Shown: positions 25,225 through 33,573 of the stretch, piece after piece
How the letters are laid out: every line of letters starts with the position of its first letter
Position numbering within the stretch: the first letter of the stretch is position 1
DNA from: Paucilactobacillus nenjiangensis
GTDB taxonomy: Bacteria; Bacillota; Bacilli; Lactobacillales; Lactobacillaceae
Reading direction: 5' to 3'
Length of the DNA stretch: 38,380 nt
NCBI RefSeq assembly: GCF_005405445.1
Contig: NZ_BJEB01000014.1
Span: forward strand, 1-38,380
The notes under the pieces: model-generated
Databases searched by the model: none
What the model saw: only the letters and a program-made list of their open reading frames with translations
What the model was told of the DNA's origin: nothing
Position numbers and translations under genes: made by a program

Positions 25225-27309
25225 TTACTTTCTAATTCGTAACGTTTGAGCATTGATGGCAACAACAACAGTTGAAATCCCCATCAGAATTGCGCCTAAA
25301 GCAGGACTTAATACAATGCCAACAAATGCTAGTATCCCAGCGGCCAACGGAATAGCAAAAATATTATAACCCGCACCAAACCACAAGTTCTGTATCATTT
25401 TTCTAGTCGTATGTTTTGCTAATTTTAAGAAATTCAAAATGTCGGACGGATCACTTCGCACTAATACAATATCGGCAGAATCCACTGCAACATCAGTTCC
25501 TGCACCAATAGCGATTCCTACATCTGCACGGACAAGACTCGGCGCATCATTAACCCCATCACCAACCATGGCAACTTTAAGTCCCCTACTTTGATATTGC
25601 TGAACAATTTTTTCTTTATCATCAGGTTTTAATTCAGCATGTACGTCCTCTTTGGCGATACCAAGTTGGGCAGCTACCAATTGAGCCACTTGTTGATTAT
25701 CACCAGTCAACATAACCGGACGAATATGTTGTGTTTTAAGGCCATCGATCAAGGTTATTGCTGCTGATTTAATTTGATCTCCTTGGGCGACAAAGCCCAC
25801 GTTTTTATTAGCAACAAGAAGAAAACTAACCGTGTTGCCTGCAGATGCTAAGCCATTAACTAACTTTTTATCATACTTAATTTTATTTTCACGCAAATAT
25901 TTTTCGTTGACAATTGTCATATTTTTTTTATTTATTTCGCCTTGTATACCAACTCCAGGAATGTTTTGAATATTTTCCGCAGACATTATCTTTAAATTTA
26001 ATTCTTTTATTTTTGATAATATTCCTACTGACAATGGGTGACTTGAACCAGACTCAAGTGACCCCATCAGTGATAAAATTTGTGCGTCTGAATATATTGT
26101 ATCGGTCGCCTTGTATTCATTGACAGCAAAATCACCTTCTGTCAAGGTCCCTGTCTTATCCATGAGAACTACGTCTAACTTAGTGGCGTCTTCTAATGAC
26201 TGACGTTTTCTAGTTAATAATCCGTTTTGGGCCCCTATTGAAGTCGAGCGTGCAACTACCAATGGGATGGCAAGCCCTAAAGCATGAGGACAAGCAATAA
26301 CTAAAACTGTAACAGTGCGTTCTAACGCCATGTTAAAGTCGCCCGAAATCAATAACCATACTATAAAAGTAAGAATTGCTACACTAACGGCAGCATAAAC
26401 TAATAGTCCAGCAACCCTGTCAGCAATCCCCTCCGCCTTAGATTGTTCTTTTTGTGCATTACTGACCATTTGCATAACTTGTGCTAAATAACCTGACTGG
26501 CCAGTACCGGTCACCTTAACCATGATAGAACCCGAGCCATTGGTAGAACCACCAATCACCTTATCATTTTCTACTTTAGCTACTGCTTTAGATTCGCCAG
26601 TTACTAACGCCTCATTTACAGTTGTATTACCAGTAAGAACAACGCCATCGGTAGGTATTTTCTCTCCCGCCTTAACAATAACTGATTCACCAATCACAAC
26701 CTCATTTAACGGTTTTTCAATATGATCACCATTATCCGTGATAACAGTAGCCGTATTGGGTAATAGAGCGGCCATTTTTTCAAGGGCATTACCAGCAGCC
26801 ATAACAGCATTCATTTCAATCCAATGACCTAATAACATAATATCAATCAAGGTCGCCAGCTCCCAAAAAAAATCCATAACGTGCGCGTTTGATACAAAGA
26901 ATTGATTAATTGTGAATGCATAAAGACTATAAAAATAAGATACTGTTATACCCAGTGCAACTAGTGTCATCATTTCTGGTTTTCTTTGCTTTAATTCTGC
27001 TCTTGCCCCCTTAATAAAAGGTGCTCCACCATAAACGTATAGAAAAGTGGCTAAAATTAGCACTAGCCATTCTGAACCAGGAAAAGTTAAACTTGGCATA
27101 AAACTGAACTTTATCATTGGTGATAATGCAATAATTGGAAGCGAAAAAATTAGAGAAACCCAAAACTTATGTTTCATATTTCCCATGTGCATCATTTGTC
27201 CGCCATGTTGCATTATATCGCCGCTGCTAGATTCCATATCCATATGATCATTCATTGATTTCATATTGCGATCAGGATGTTGCTTTGAATGCAATTTATT
27301 ATTTTTCAT
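25225..27309 (-). CDS. copB: CopB-type copper P1B-3 ATPase
   Basis: 694-residue heavy-metal ATPase. The N-terminal 45 residues are rich in His and Met (NDHMDMESS, MQHGGQMMHMGNMKH), a metal-binding tail typical of CopB. TGES lies at 237-240, the metal motif is CPH (340-342), the phosphorylated Asp is D384 (DKTGT), followed by SSHPL, MLTGDN and GDGVNDAP. CPH is characteristic of the P1B-3 class, which exports Cu2+/Cu+ or Ag+. It starts 2 bases after copZ. Together with CopA it gives two different copper exporters in the same cargo. Confidence 0.94.
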   Translation of the reverse strand: MKNNKLHSKQHPDRNMKSMNDHMDMESSSGDIMQHGGQMMHMGNMKHKFWVSLIFSLPIIALSPMIKFSFMPSLTFPGSEWLVLILATFLYVYGGAPFIKGARAELKQRKPEMMTLVALGITVSYFYSLYAFTINQFFVSNAHVMDFFWELATLIDIMLLGHWIEMNAVMAAGNALEKMAALLPNTATVITDNGDHIEKPLNEVVIGESVIVKAGEKIPTDGVVLTGNTTVNEALVTGESKAVAKVENDKVIGGSTNGSGSIMVKVTGTGQSGYLAQVMQMVSNAQKEQSKAEGIADRVAGLLVYAAVSVAILTFIVWLLISGDFNMALERTVTVLVIACPHALGLAIPLVVARSTSIGAQNGLLTRKRQSLEDATKLDVVLMDKTGTLTEGDFAVNEYKATDTIYSDAQILSLMGSLESGSSHPLSVGILSKIKELNLKIMSAENIQNIPGVGIQGEINKKNMTIVNEKYLRENKIKYDKKLVNGLASAGNTVSFLLVANKNVGFVAQGDQIKSAAITLIDGLKTQHIRPVMLTGDNQQVAQLVAAQLGIAKEDVHAELKPDDKEKIVQQYQSRGLKVAMVGDGVNDAPSLVRADVGIAIGAGTDVAVDSADIVLVRSDPSDILNFLKLAKHTTRKMIQNLWFGAGYNIFAIPLAAGILAFVGIVLSPALGAILMGISTVVVAINAQTLRIRK

Positions 27310-27311
27310 TT

Positions 27312-27512
27312 TTACACCTCTATTAAGTTATCAGCTTGATACTTACTTTCTATTACTGATAAAGCCTTTATCTGCATATAAATCAATACAGAGTGACTCG
27401 CTAAATCAAAATGGGTTTCCTCCACTCCGTCAATTGAATGTAACTCAAAAAATATTGTTTTTACAGCATTTTCACAGCATATTCCACCTAAAATTAGTCT
27501 AATTTTTTTCAT
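27312..27512 (-). CDS. copZ: CopZ-like HMA protein with an adjacent Cys-Cys site
   Basis: 66-residue small HMA-type protein. The metal loop is GGICCENAV, with adjacent C12 and C13, whereas copper chaperones usually have C-x2-C. The alanine sits where the second conserved cysteine is expected. The rest (IDGVEETHFDLASHSVLIYM) follows the fold. The start overlaps the copY end by 14 bases, and copB begins 2 bases after its stop, so all are coupled. It would hand copper to CopB or to CopY, but the altered site may change affinity. Confidence 0.75.
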   Translation of the reverse strand: MKKIRLILGGICCENAVKTIFFELHSIDGVEETHFDLASHSVLIYMQIKALSVIESKYQADNLIEV

Positions 27513-27885
27513 TTATTTTTAACTCACCATCATCAGTTTGACCTTCTTGCAAATTAGCTTCTACAAGTACTAAAAATTCTTCTGGCGACAACGTTTCCCG
27601 TCTTGAAAGTAATCTTTGAATAAAAACAGAGACAACTATCGATTCACTATATTGGGCATAATAATGGGCCTGATGATAATAGGTATCTTTAGTAACCAAG
27701 GACTTGCTTACGAGTCGAAATAGTAATGTTTTAACAGTGCTGGGCCGCCAAGTTTGTCGTCGCCGGATTGCCTGGTAAATATCTTTAGTTGAAATCCCGG
27801 GATAATGCCAGATAATTCGCAAAATTTCGTACTCAGCATTAGTTACACAACCAATACAATTATCTTTTACCTCGTAATCTAACAA
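27499..27885 (-). CDS. copY: CopY-family repressor with an N-terminal CxxC
   Basis: 128-residue BlaI/MecI/CopY winged-helix repressor (NAEYEILRIIWHYPGISTKDIY, RPSTVKTLLFRLVSKSL). Copper-sensing CopY proteins end with a CxCx4CxC site; this one has no cysteine after residue 13, but has NCIGC (C10, C13) ahead of the DNA-binding domain. The start is a TTG at 27883-27885 placed correctly after AGAGGTG. It heads the copY-copZ-copB-oxidase operon and its promoter contains a perfect cop box, so autoregulation is expected. How it senses copper is unclear. Confidence 0.85.
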   Translation of the reverse strand: MLDYEVKDNCIGCVTNAEYEILRIIWHYPGISTKDIYQAIRRRQTWRPSTVKTLLFRLVSKSLVTKDTYYHQAHYYAQYSESIVVSVFIQRLLSRRETLSPEEFLVLVEANLQEGQTDDGELKINEKN

Positions 27886-27913
27886 AATAATCACCTCTAT
27901 TGATTATAGCTAT

Positions 27914-27942
27914 AACATAACATTTACGATTACATTTGTAAA
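27914..27942 (-). promoter_or_regulatory. copY-operon promoter with CopY box
   Basis: Perfect cop box TACATTTGTA at 27931-27940. Minus-strand -35 TTTACA (27942-27937) lies inside it and is 17 bases from a -10 TATGTT (27919-27914). This is the same geometry as in front of the cupredoxin-copA operon. Confidence 0.85.
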
Positions 27943-27958
27943 CCATAATGTCAAAAAA

Positions 27959-28429
27959 TTATTCACGTCCTTGGATGGAAACGTGATCAGCCGTATTTTT
28001 AGTAATAAAGTGTTGTAGTTCAACCGAATTTTCATTAAAAATGAGGTTAAACCTTTTATTTTGCTTTGACTGACCAGTCACTACTAGAATTATTTTTCCA
28101 GATGTGATCTGCTTATTTGTCATTGTTAATTGTTGAATATCCTTAAAGTTTATTAATGTTGGCAACAAACTTGGTAACATAAATCCATCTTGAGCTACAC
28201 CACTAACTCCCGACATAAAGCCTAGTACTATTAGAATAGCCAATAAAGAGCTGAGTAATATACTATTTCTAGCCGGAATCCACATAATGAAAGCAAGAAT
28301 TAAAAATAAAATATTACTTGCTGCAACAATTACCATATAGTTAGACTTCCACAACAGTCGTGATTCTTGTCGTATATGAAATACGGCTAATAACATCAGT
28401 GCAAAAACCATTAGTCCTATAATAATCAT
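27959..28429 (-). CDS. Hypothetical membrane protein with a soluble C-terminal domain
   Basis: 156 residues: four predicted transmembrane helices in the first half (N-terminus to about 95) and a C-terminal beta-rich domain of about 60 residues (LINFKDIQQLTMTNKQITSG, KRFNLIFNENSVELQHFI) that resembles bacterial PH-like domains of the YcxB/DUF5673 kind. The ATG at 28427-28429 is preferred since GAGG lies nine bases upstream; an in-frame TTG is too close. It is upstream of copY on the same strand. No specific function is recognised. Confidence 0.65.
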   Translation of the reverse strand: MIIIGLMVFALMLLAVFHIRQESRLLWKSNYMVIVAASNILFLILAFIMWIPARNSILLSSLLAILIVLGFMSGVSGVAQDGFMLPSLLPTLINFKDIQQLTMTNKQITSGKIILVVTGQSKQNKRFNLIFNENSVELQHFITKNTADHVSIQGRE

Positions 28430-28599
28430 ATTCAAAAACCTCGCTTTCTATGTTCATTGTAAATTCCATTTATGGAGTTAATTTGTAGTTTGAATTTTAA
28501 ACCAATTATTTTAAAACAGCCCAACTGATTATGTCCAGATTGTGAACATTAAAAATTGAACAAAAGGTCCATACAAGATATTTTTATACAAACACTTGC

Positions 28600-29087
28600 A
28601 TTTATTTGTCACACCATACTGTATAGTACAAGATAATAAAAAAGGGGGCCCAAAACCAATCGAGTCCACCTACTCCTTGAACGTTATGAAGAATAAAGAT
28701 GGTGATATGGTGATTTTCACTAATCCAACAATCGCGGCCGCTCCGACTAAGGCCAAAATAGCCGAAAAGCAACTTCAAACGGATAGCACAATTAACGCTG
28801 AAACCACTGGTAGCATCACTAAGTTTCTAACAACTTTCTTTACTCTTTATCCAAGTGGCACCGCCAATGAACTAAAATATTACGTTGCTGGTGGTACGAA
28901 ACCGTTAAATAAAGACTATCGGTTTGCGGAATTAGTTAATCCCACATTCCATCGTCAAGGTGACAATATTCAAGTTGACGCAACTGTTAAGTTTCTCGAT
29001 AGTGAGACGGATATGATCCAGTATTCGCAGTACACACTTGTTTTAGAAAAGTCAGGTTCAAACTGGACAATCAAGTCCGGTTTGTAG
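28600..29087 (+). pseudogene. TcpC-like conjugation protein, C-terminal remnant 2
   Basis: Second C-terminal piece of a TcpC/Orf13-type protein, longer upstream than remnant 1 (it includes GPKPIESTYSLNV and MKNKDGDMVIF before NPTIAAAPTKAK). The membrane anchor and first domain are missing; the sequence before about 28630 no longer looks like the family. Many silent differences from remnant 1 show long separation, while nearly all protein positions are kept. A weak internal ATG at 28687 could start a fragment but has no convincing ribosome binding site. It is followed by the shared hairpin and TGTATACATA, then by the arsenic promoter. Confidence 0.8.
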
Positions 29088-29097
29088 AAAATAAAAA

Positions 29098-29122
29098 CGC
29101 GGCACTCAATTTGAATGTCGTG
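29098..29122. terminator. Hairpin after TcpC remnant 2
   Basis: CGCGGCA pairs with TGTCGTG (two G-T wobbles) around an 11-base loop. It is the diverged partner of the hairpin at 11808-11833. Confidence 0.5.
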
Positions 29123-29226
29123 TATACATACTTATTTGAATTGTAAAATAGTCTTAATTATCCTAATGTAATTAAAACTAAAATCAAAGGTTTGTTAATA
29201 GATGCTATGTTGATTTTAAATAATGC

Positions 29227-29278
29227 TTGACGTTTGCATAGACATAGGTCTATATTACAAACATAGATGCGCGTCTAT
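29227..29278 (+). promoter_or_regulatory. arsR promoter with two ArsR operators
   Basis: -35 TTGACG (29227-29232), 18 bases, -10 TATATT (29251-29256). Two palindromes of the form ATAGAY-N4-GTCTAT lie at 29238-29253 (between -35 and -10) and 29263-29278 (past the start site). This matches repression by ArsR/SmtB-type dimers, released by arsenite. Confidence 0.82.
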
Positions 29279-29361
29279 ATTTATAATGTACGGTCTTGGT
29301 CACTGCCAGGAGTTGGACTTGGCTAATAAATTAGCTTAAATCGTGGAATCGAGGTTTACAA

Positions 29362-29712
29362 ATGGACTATCAAAAGTATGTTCAAATGCTTAAAGCAATG
29401 GCTGATCCCAATCGTTTGAAAATTATTGATCTGCTTTCTTGTGGCTCTTTGTGCGCCTGTGATATTTTAGAGCATTTTGACTTTTCACAGCCGACCTTAT
29501 CCCACCATATGAAAGTATTGCAAAATGCAGGTATCGTGGCCGCACGTAAAGAAGGTAAATGGCAGCATTATACGCTACAGGCCGAATTCATGGCGACCTT
29601 TAAACAAGATACGGCACAATTATTGTCCAGTGATGATCAGTGTGTCTGTCATGATGTGACTTGTACAGCGTGTGCTTCCGGAAAGGTTGTTGTAACTAAT
29701 GAAAAAAATTGA
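29362..29712 (+). CDS. arsR: ArsR arsenite-responsive repressor
   Basis: 116-residue ArsR/SmtB winged-helix repressor. The alpha-3 sensing motif reads SLCACDILEHF with C31 and C33 (the family's ELCVCDL site), and C27 lies close by. The recognition helix is SQPTLSHHMKVLQNAGIV. The C-terminal tail carries further cysteines (CVCHD, CTAC). GAGG precedes the ATG. Its end overlaps arsD by 14 bases. It should repress its own promoter and the separate arsA promoter through the shared ATAGAY palindromes. Confidence 0.95.
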   Translation: MDYQKYVQMLKAMADPNRLKIIDLLSCGSLCACDILEHFDFSQPTLSHHMKVLQNAGIVAARKEGKWQHYTLQAEFMATFKQDTAQLLSSDDQCVCHDVTCTACASGKVVVTNEKN

Positions 29713-30061
29713 ATTATTTGAACCAGCAATGTGCTGCTCGACTGGCCTTTGTGGTCCGTCCGTTGATCCTGCTCTTTTAATGATCACGTCAGCTTTTGAT
29801 GCGCTGCAAGGCGTTAAAACGATTGAAGCCGATCGTTACAATCTCAGTAATAATCCTGACGTGTTTAGCGAACGGGCTGATATTTTAGCAGCAATCAAGG
29901 ATGATCCCGATGCCGTATTGCCGATCACCGTTGTTGATGGGCAGATCGTTAAAACTGGTGCTTATCCAACTATTGACGAGTTATCTGACTATACGGGGCT
30001 GGTTTTTGTGCCGGCTGAGCAGTCAGGTGGTTGCTGTGGCGGTGCCAGTGGCTGTTGTTGA
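29699..30061 (+). CDS. arsD: ArsD arsenite metallochaperone
   Basis: 120-residue ArsD. It receives As(III)/Sb(III) and passes it to ArsA. The three essential cysteines are C12, C13 and C18 in MCCSTGLCGPSVDP; vicinal pairs C112-C113 and C119-C120 form the C-terminal sites. The thioredoxin-like core shows LPITVVDGQIVKTGAYPTIDEL. It is translationally coupled to arsR by a 14-base overlap. A hairpin with T run follows, so arsRD can form a separate transcript. Confidence 0.94.
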   Translation: MKKIELFEPAMCCSTGLCGPSVDPALLMITSAFDALQGVKTIEADRYNLSNNPDVFSERADILAAIKDDPDAVLPITVVDGQIVKTGAYPTIDELSDYTGLVFVPAEQSGGCCGGASGCC

Positions 30062-30076
30062 TTTTACTTAATTTAA

Positions 30077-30125
30077 GAGATGGCACGGCCATTTCTTTTT
30101 AAATAATGTATAGACAATCATCTAT
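30077..30125 (+). promoter_or_regulatory. Attenuator-like hairpin and third ArsR operator before arsA
   Basis: GAGATGGC pairs with GCCATTTC across a 3-base loop and is followed by five T (30077-30100), a short terminator after arsD. At 30110-30125 ATAGAC-AATC-ATCTAT repeats the ArsR palindrome with one mismatch. arsA thus seems to have its own ArsR-controlled start as well as read-through. Confidence 0.65.
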
Positions 30126-30144
30126 ATAACTGAGGAGGATATCG

Positions 30145-31875
30145 ATGCAAGACTATCAACCACAAAAAGCACATTTAACGCATTACTTGTTTTTTACCGG
30201 TAAAGGCGGCGTGGGTAAAACGACAACGGCCAGCGCCACGGCAATCAATTTAGCCGATGCTGGTAAGCAAGTTATGTTGGTTTCCACCGACCCAGCCAGT
30301 AATTTACAAGATGTTTTCAATACAGAATTAACTAATAAACCACAGGCAATCAACGGGGTGCCCGGCCTATTTGCCGCTAATTTCGATCCGGTGACGGCTG
30401 CTGGTGAGTACCGGGAAAGTGTTGTTGGCCCTTACCGCGGGGTATTGCCTGATGCCGCAGTTAAAAACATGGAAGAACAACTATCCGGCTCTTGTACCGT
30501 CGAGATCGCTTCGTTTAATGAGTTTGCCAATTTCCTAACTGATCCGACGATCGACCAGCGTTTTGATTATATTATTTTTGACACGGCACCGACTGGCCAT
30601 GCCTTACGGATGTTGCAACTACCCGCGGCGTGGAATAATTATTTAGCTGAAAATGATCGCGGTGCTTCTTGTCTCGGTCAATTAGCAGGCATGGGTGATA
30701 AAAAAGCCGTTTACGCCAAGGCCGTAGCAACACTGAGTAATAGCGAGTTGACTACCTTAATGTTAGTCACACGACCACAAAAGACAGCGTTACTTGAGGC
30801 GGCCCGGGCGGCTCAGGAACTAGCTGCAATCGGGATGCAAAATCAACAATTGATCATTAATGGGACGCTTAAGGCACCAATGGATCAGGATTCGCAAGCT
30901 ATTTATACGCAACAACAAGCTGATTTGCAGCAGATGCCGGCGATTTTAAAGGAATTTACCCAATATGAGGTCCCATTGCGGGCCTATAATGTGACTGGCC
31001 TAGATAAATTGCGCTTAGTTTTACAAGCAGAACAACCGGTATTGGCAGCTTATCCGCCGCTGAACAATGATTATCCCACCTTAGATCGGATCGTTGCTGA
31101 TCTGATCAAAACGAATAAAAAAATCATTTTTACAATGGGTAAAGGCGGTGTCGGTAAAACAACGGTTGCAGTCCAAATTACGCAAAAGCTGGTCGCCCAA
31201 CATAAAACGGTGCACTTAGCGACCACTGATCCCGCCGATCATCTTGATTTTTTCAAAACAGATGATCCAGCAGTTACGATCAGTCATATTGACGAACAAC
31301 AAGTGTTGCAGGATTATCAAGCTGAAGTGTTAGCTGCGGCACGGCAGACGATGCAGTCGGCTGACGTCGATTACGTCGCCGAAGATCTGCGGTCACCCTG
31401 CACGCAAGAAATTGCCGTTTTCCGCGCTTTTGCCAATATTGTGGCGCAAAATGACAGCGATGTGGTGGTGATCGATACCGCACCAACTGGGCACACTTTG
31501 TTGCTGCTGGATTCAACGCAAAGCTATGCTAAGGAAGTGCAACGCACAGCTGGTGATGTGCCACAGGCCATTATTGAGCTATTACCAAGGTTGCAAGATC
31601 CCGCTCAGACCGAGATCGTGATGGTGACTTTACCAGAAACCACGCCGGTCTACGAATCAATGCGGCTTAATGAAGACTTGAAGCGCGCAAAGATCGCGCA
31701 TACCTGGTGGCTGGTCAATCAAAGTATGTTAGCCACACAAACCACGCATCCGTGTTTACAGGCGCGTGCCCAAAATGAAGTTGAATGGATCGAAAAAGTC
31801 AAAGCCATTTCGGCCGATTATTTTGCGGTGGAACAATGGCAACCTAATTTTGAACAAACGTTATTAACTATTTAA
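30145..31875 (+). CDS. arsA: ArsA arsenite-translocating ATPase subunit
   Basis: 576-residue two-lobed ATPase that powers ArsB. Both halves carry a GKGGVGKTT P-loop (about 19-27 and 332-340) and a DTAPTGH signal sequence. The three cysteines of the metalloid site are at C117, C176 and C419, matching the known C113/C172/C422 pattern. AGGAGGATATCG precedes the ATG. Codon use is visibly more GC-rich than in the copper genes. It receives arsenite from ArsD and docks on ArsB at the membrane. Confidence 0.96.
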   Translation: MQDYQPQKAHLTHYLFFTGKGGVGKTTTASATAINLADAGKQVMLVSTDPASNLQDVFNTELTNKPQAINGVPGLFAANFDPVTAAGEYRESVVGPYRGVLPDAAVKNMEEQLSGSCTVEIASFNEFANFLTDPTIDQRFDYIIFDTAPTGHALRMLQLPAAWNNYLAENDRGASCLGQLAGMGDKKAVYAKAVATLSNSELTTLMLVTRPQKTALLEAARAAQELAAIGMQNQQLIINGTLKAPMDQDSQAIYTQQQADLQQMPAILKEFTQYEVPLRAYNVTGLDKLRLVLQAEQPVLAAYPPLNNDYPTLDRIVADLIKTNKKIIFTMGKGGVGKTTVAVQITQKLVAQHKTVHLATTDPADHLDFFKTDDPAVTISHIDEQQVLQDYQAEVLAAARQTMQSADVDYVAEDLRSPCTQEIAVFRAFANIVAQNDSDVVVIDTAPTGHTLLLLDSTQSYAKEVQRTAGDVPQAIIELLPRLQDPAQTEIVMVTLPETTPVYESMRLNEDLKRAKIAHTWWLVNQSMLATQTTHPCLQARAQNEVEWIEKVKAISADYFAVEQWQPNFEQTLLTI

Positions 31876-31889
31876 ATAAAAATCAGTTG

Positions 31890-31914
31890 ATCAGGGTAGT
31901 GGTACCCTGATTTT
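31890..31914 (+). terminator. Hairpin between arsA and arsB
   Basis: Perfect 9-bp stem ATCAGGGTA / TACCCTGAT with loop GTGG, followed by only three T. It may attenuate or stabilise the transcript; the ribosome binding site of arsB lies just beyond. Confidence 0.55.
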
Positions 31915-31931
31915 GGTCGTTGGAGGAAATT

Positions 31932-33227
31932 ATGCAAGTTTTTTTAGCCGTTTTTATATTTTTACTCACGTTATTATTTGTTATCTGGCAGCCTAAAGGG
32001 TTATCGATCGGCTGGACCGCAATTGGTGGCGCATTACTGGCACTATTATTTCGGGTCGTCACGCTTCAAGATGTGGGCACTGTTACGGGAATCGTTTGGA
32101 ACGCCACTTTATCGTTTGTCGCGATTATTTTGATCTCATTGATTTTAGATGAGATCGGCTTTTTCGAGTGGGCCGCGTTGCATATGGCGCGGTTGGCTAA
32201 AGGCAATGGCGTACGGATGTTCATTTTGATCGCCGTTTTAGGTGCGATCGTGGCGGCACTATTTGCCAATGATGGCGCCGCGTTGATTTTGACCCCGATC
32301 GTTTTAGCCATGGTCCGTGCGTTACATTTTGATGAAAAAAAAGTTTTCCCGTTTATTATTGCCAGTGGCTTTATTGCCGATGCCACCTCGTTACCTTTAG
32401 TCGTCAGTAATCTAGTTAATATTGTCTCTGCCGACTTTTTCGGAATTACGTTTTCCGAGTATGCACTGAGAATGTGGCTCCCGGATCTGTTCTCCTTAGT
32501 TGCTAGTATCAGCATTTTATACTTATATTTCCGCAAAGCGCTACCTAAGCGCTATGATGTCAGTCAAGTCGCTGAACCAAAATCGGCGATCAAGGATCAA
32601 CGGTTATTTAAATTCTCTTGGGTCGTTTTGGCGGCGCTATTGATCGGCTACTTTAGTAGCAGTTTTCTAAATATTCCGGTCTCATTTATTGCCTTGACGA
32701 TCGCCTTGATTTTCTTGTTGGTCGGTCAACAAAGCCCGCAAGTGGACACGCGGGCAGTCATTAAAGGCGCACCATGGAACATCGTCTTCTTTTCGCTGGG
32801 GATGTACGTGGTGGTTTATGGATTGCAAAATGTCGGTTTAACGGCGCTACTTGCCGGTGTGATCGCTAAAATGGCCACTGGCGGCCGCTTCGTGGCAACT
32901 ATGGGCATGGGTTACTTAGCAGCGTTCTTATCATCAGCGATGAATAATATGCCAACAGTCATGATCAATGCCTTGTCGATCAAAGGCGCCAATGTATCGG
33001 GACTAATGCACCAAACCTTAGTTTATGCAAACATTATTGGTTCCGATCTAGGACCAAAGATCACACCAATCGGTTCACTAGCCACCTTAGTATGGTTACA
33101 TGTTTTGGCGCAAAAAGGCGTCAAAATTGCTTGGGGAACTTATTTTAAAATTGGTATCACGATCACAATTCCAGTTTTATTCATTACTTTATGCGGCTTA
33201 TGGTTATCATTAAGTATTTTCGGTTAA
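31932..33227 (+). CDS. arsB: ArsB arsenite efflux permease
   Basis: 431-residue, about twelve-helix ArsB/NhaD-type permease. The family's [15 protein letters not shown] block and the later [15 protein letters not shown] and [17 protein letters not shown] loops are clear. The ATG at 31932 is chosen because GGAGGA lies in front of it; an upstream TTG would overlap that site. It exports As(OH)3 alone or as a pump with ArsA. Confidence 0.95.
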   Translation: MQVFLAVFIFLLTLLFVIWQPKGLSIGWTAIGGALLALLFRVVTLQDVGTVTGIVWNATLSFVAIILISLILDEIGFFEWAALHMARLAKGNGVRMFILIAVLGAIVAALFANDGAALILTPIVLAMVRALHFDEKKVFPFIIASGFIADATSLPLVVSNLVNIVSADFFGITFSEYALRMWLPDLFSLVASISILYLYFRKALPKRYDVSQVAEPKSAIKDQRLFKFSWVVLAALLIGYFSSSFLNIPVSFIALTIALIFLLVGQQSPQVDTRAVIKGAPWNIVFFSLGMYVVVYGLQNVGLTALLAGVIAKMATGGRFVATMGMGYLAAFLSSAMNNMPTVMINALSIKGANVSGLMHQTLVYANIIGSDLGPKITPIGSLATLVWLHVLAQKGVKIAWGTYFKIGITITIPVLFITLCGLWLSLSIFG

Positions 33228-33243
33228 GAAAGGCTGGTTTATT

Positions 33244-33573
33244 ATGATACAAACTAAATATGAACAGCAAAATTTGTTGGAAAGTAGTTTAAGCATAATT
33301 GACACTTTAGTGAGTCAAGCTGCAAAGACGGAAATAGGATCAATTGCTGCTGCTTATTTGATTCAAGCCAATCAAGAAATCAATTTACTTGAATTGCAAT
33401 ATAGTGGCGAATCAACGATCCAACAGCAGCTATATCGTGTGAAAATTGCATTTATAAAAATAAACCAATTAGTTTTAAACAATTTAGCAGTCAGTTATTT
33501 TCGTGATTATACACAGGTAGAGGAAGAGCTTGAACGTTTTCATCGTTTAATCGGCGAGGTAAAGCATGGTTAA
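33244..33573 (+). CDS. Hypothetical helical protein within the ars operon
   Basis: 109 residues, rich in Gln, Glu, Leu and Ile, predicted almost wholly alpha-helical with no cysteine, signal or membrane segment. It lies 16 bases after arsB and overlaps the second arsD start by 8 bases, so it is coupled to an arsenic gene. No family recognised. A regulator-partner or adaptor role is possible, but nothing in the sequence shows it. Confidence 0.65.
   Translation: MIQTKYEQQNLLESSLSIIDTLVSQAAKTEIGSIAAAYLIQANQEINLLELQYSGESTIQQQLYRVKIAFIKINQLVLNNLAVSYFRDYTQVEEELERFHRLIGEVKHG

Noticed and set aside
11398-29130. Composite transposon flanked by recent direct repeats
   Set aside because: The repeats are coding remnants with many silent differences, not identical insertion sequences, and no transposase is present.
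32066-32536. 156-codon minus-strand open frame
   Set aside because: It is antisense to arsB, whose helices and motifs are intact; low-complexity Lys/Ile composition is a shadow effect.
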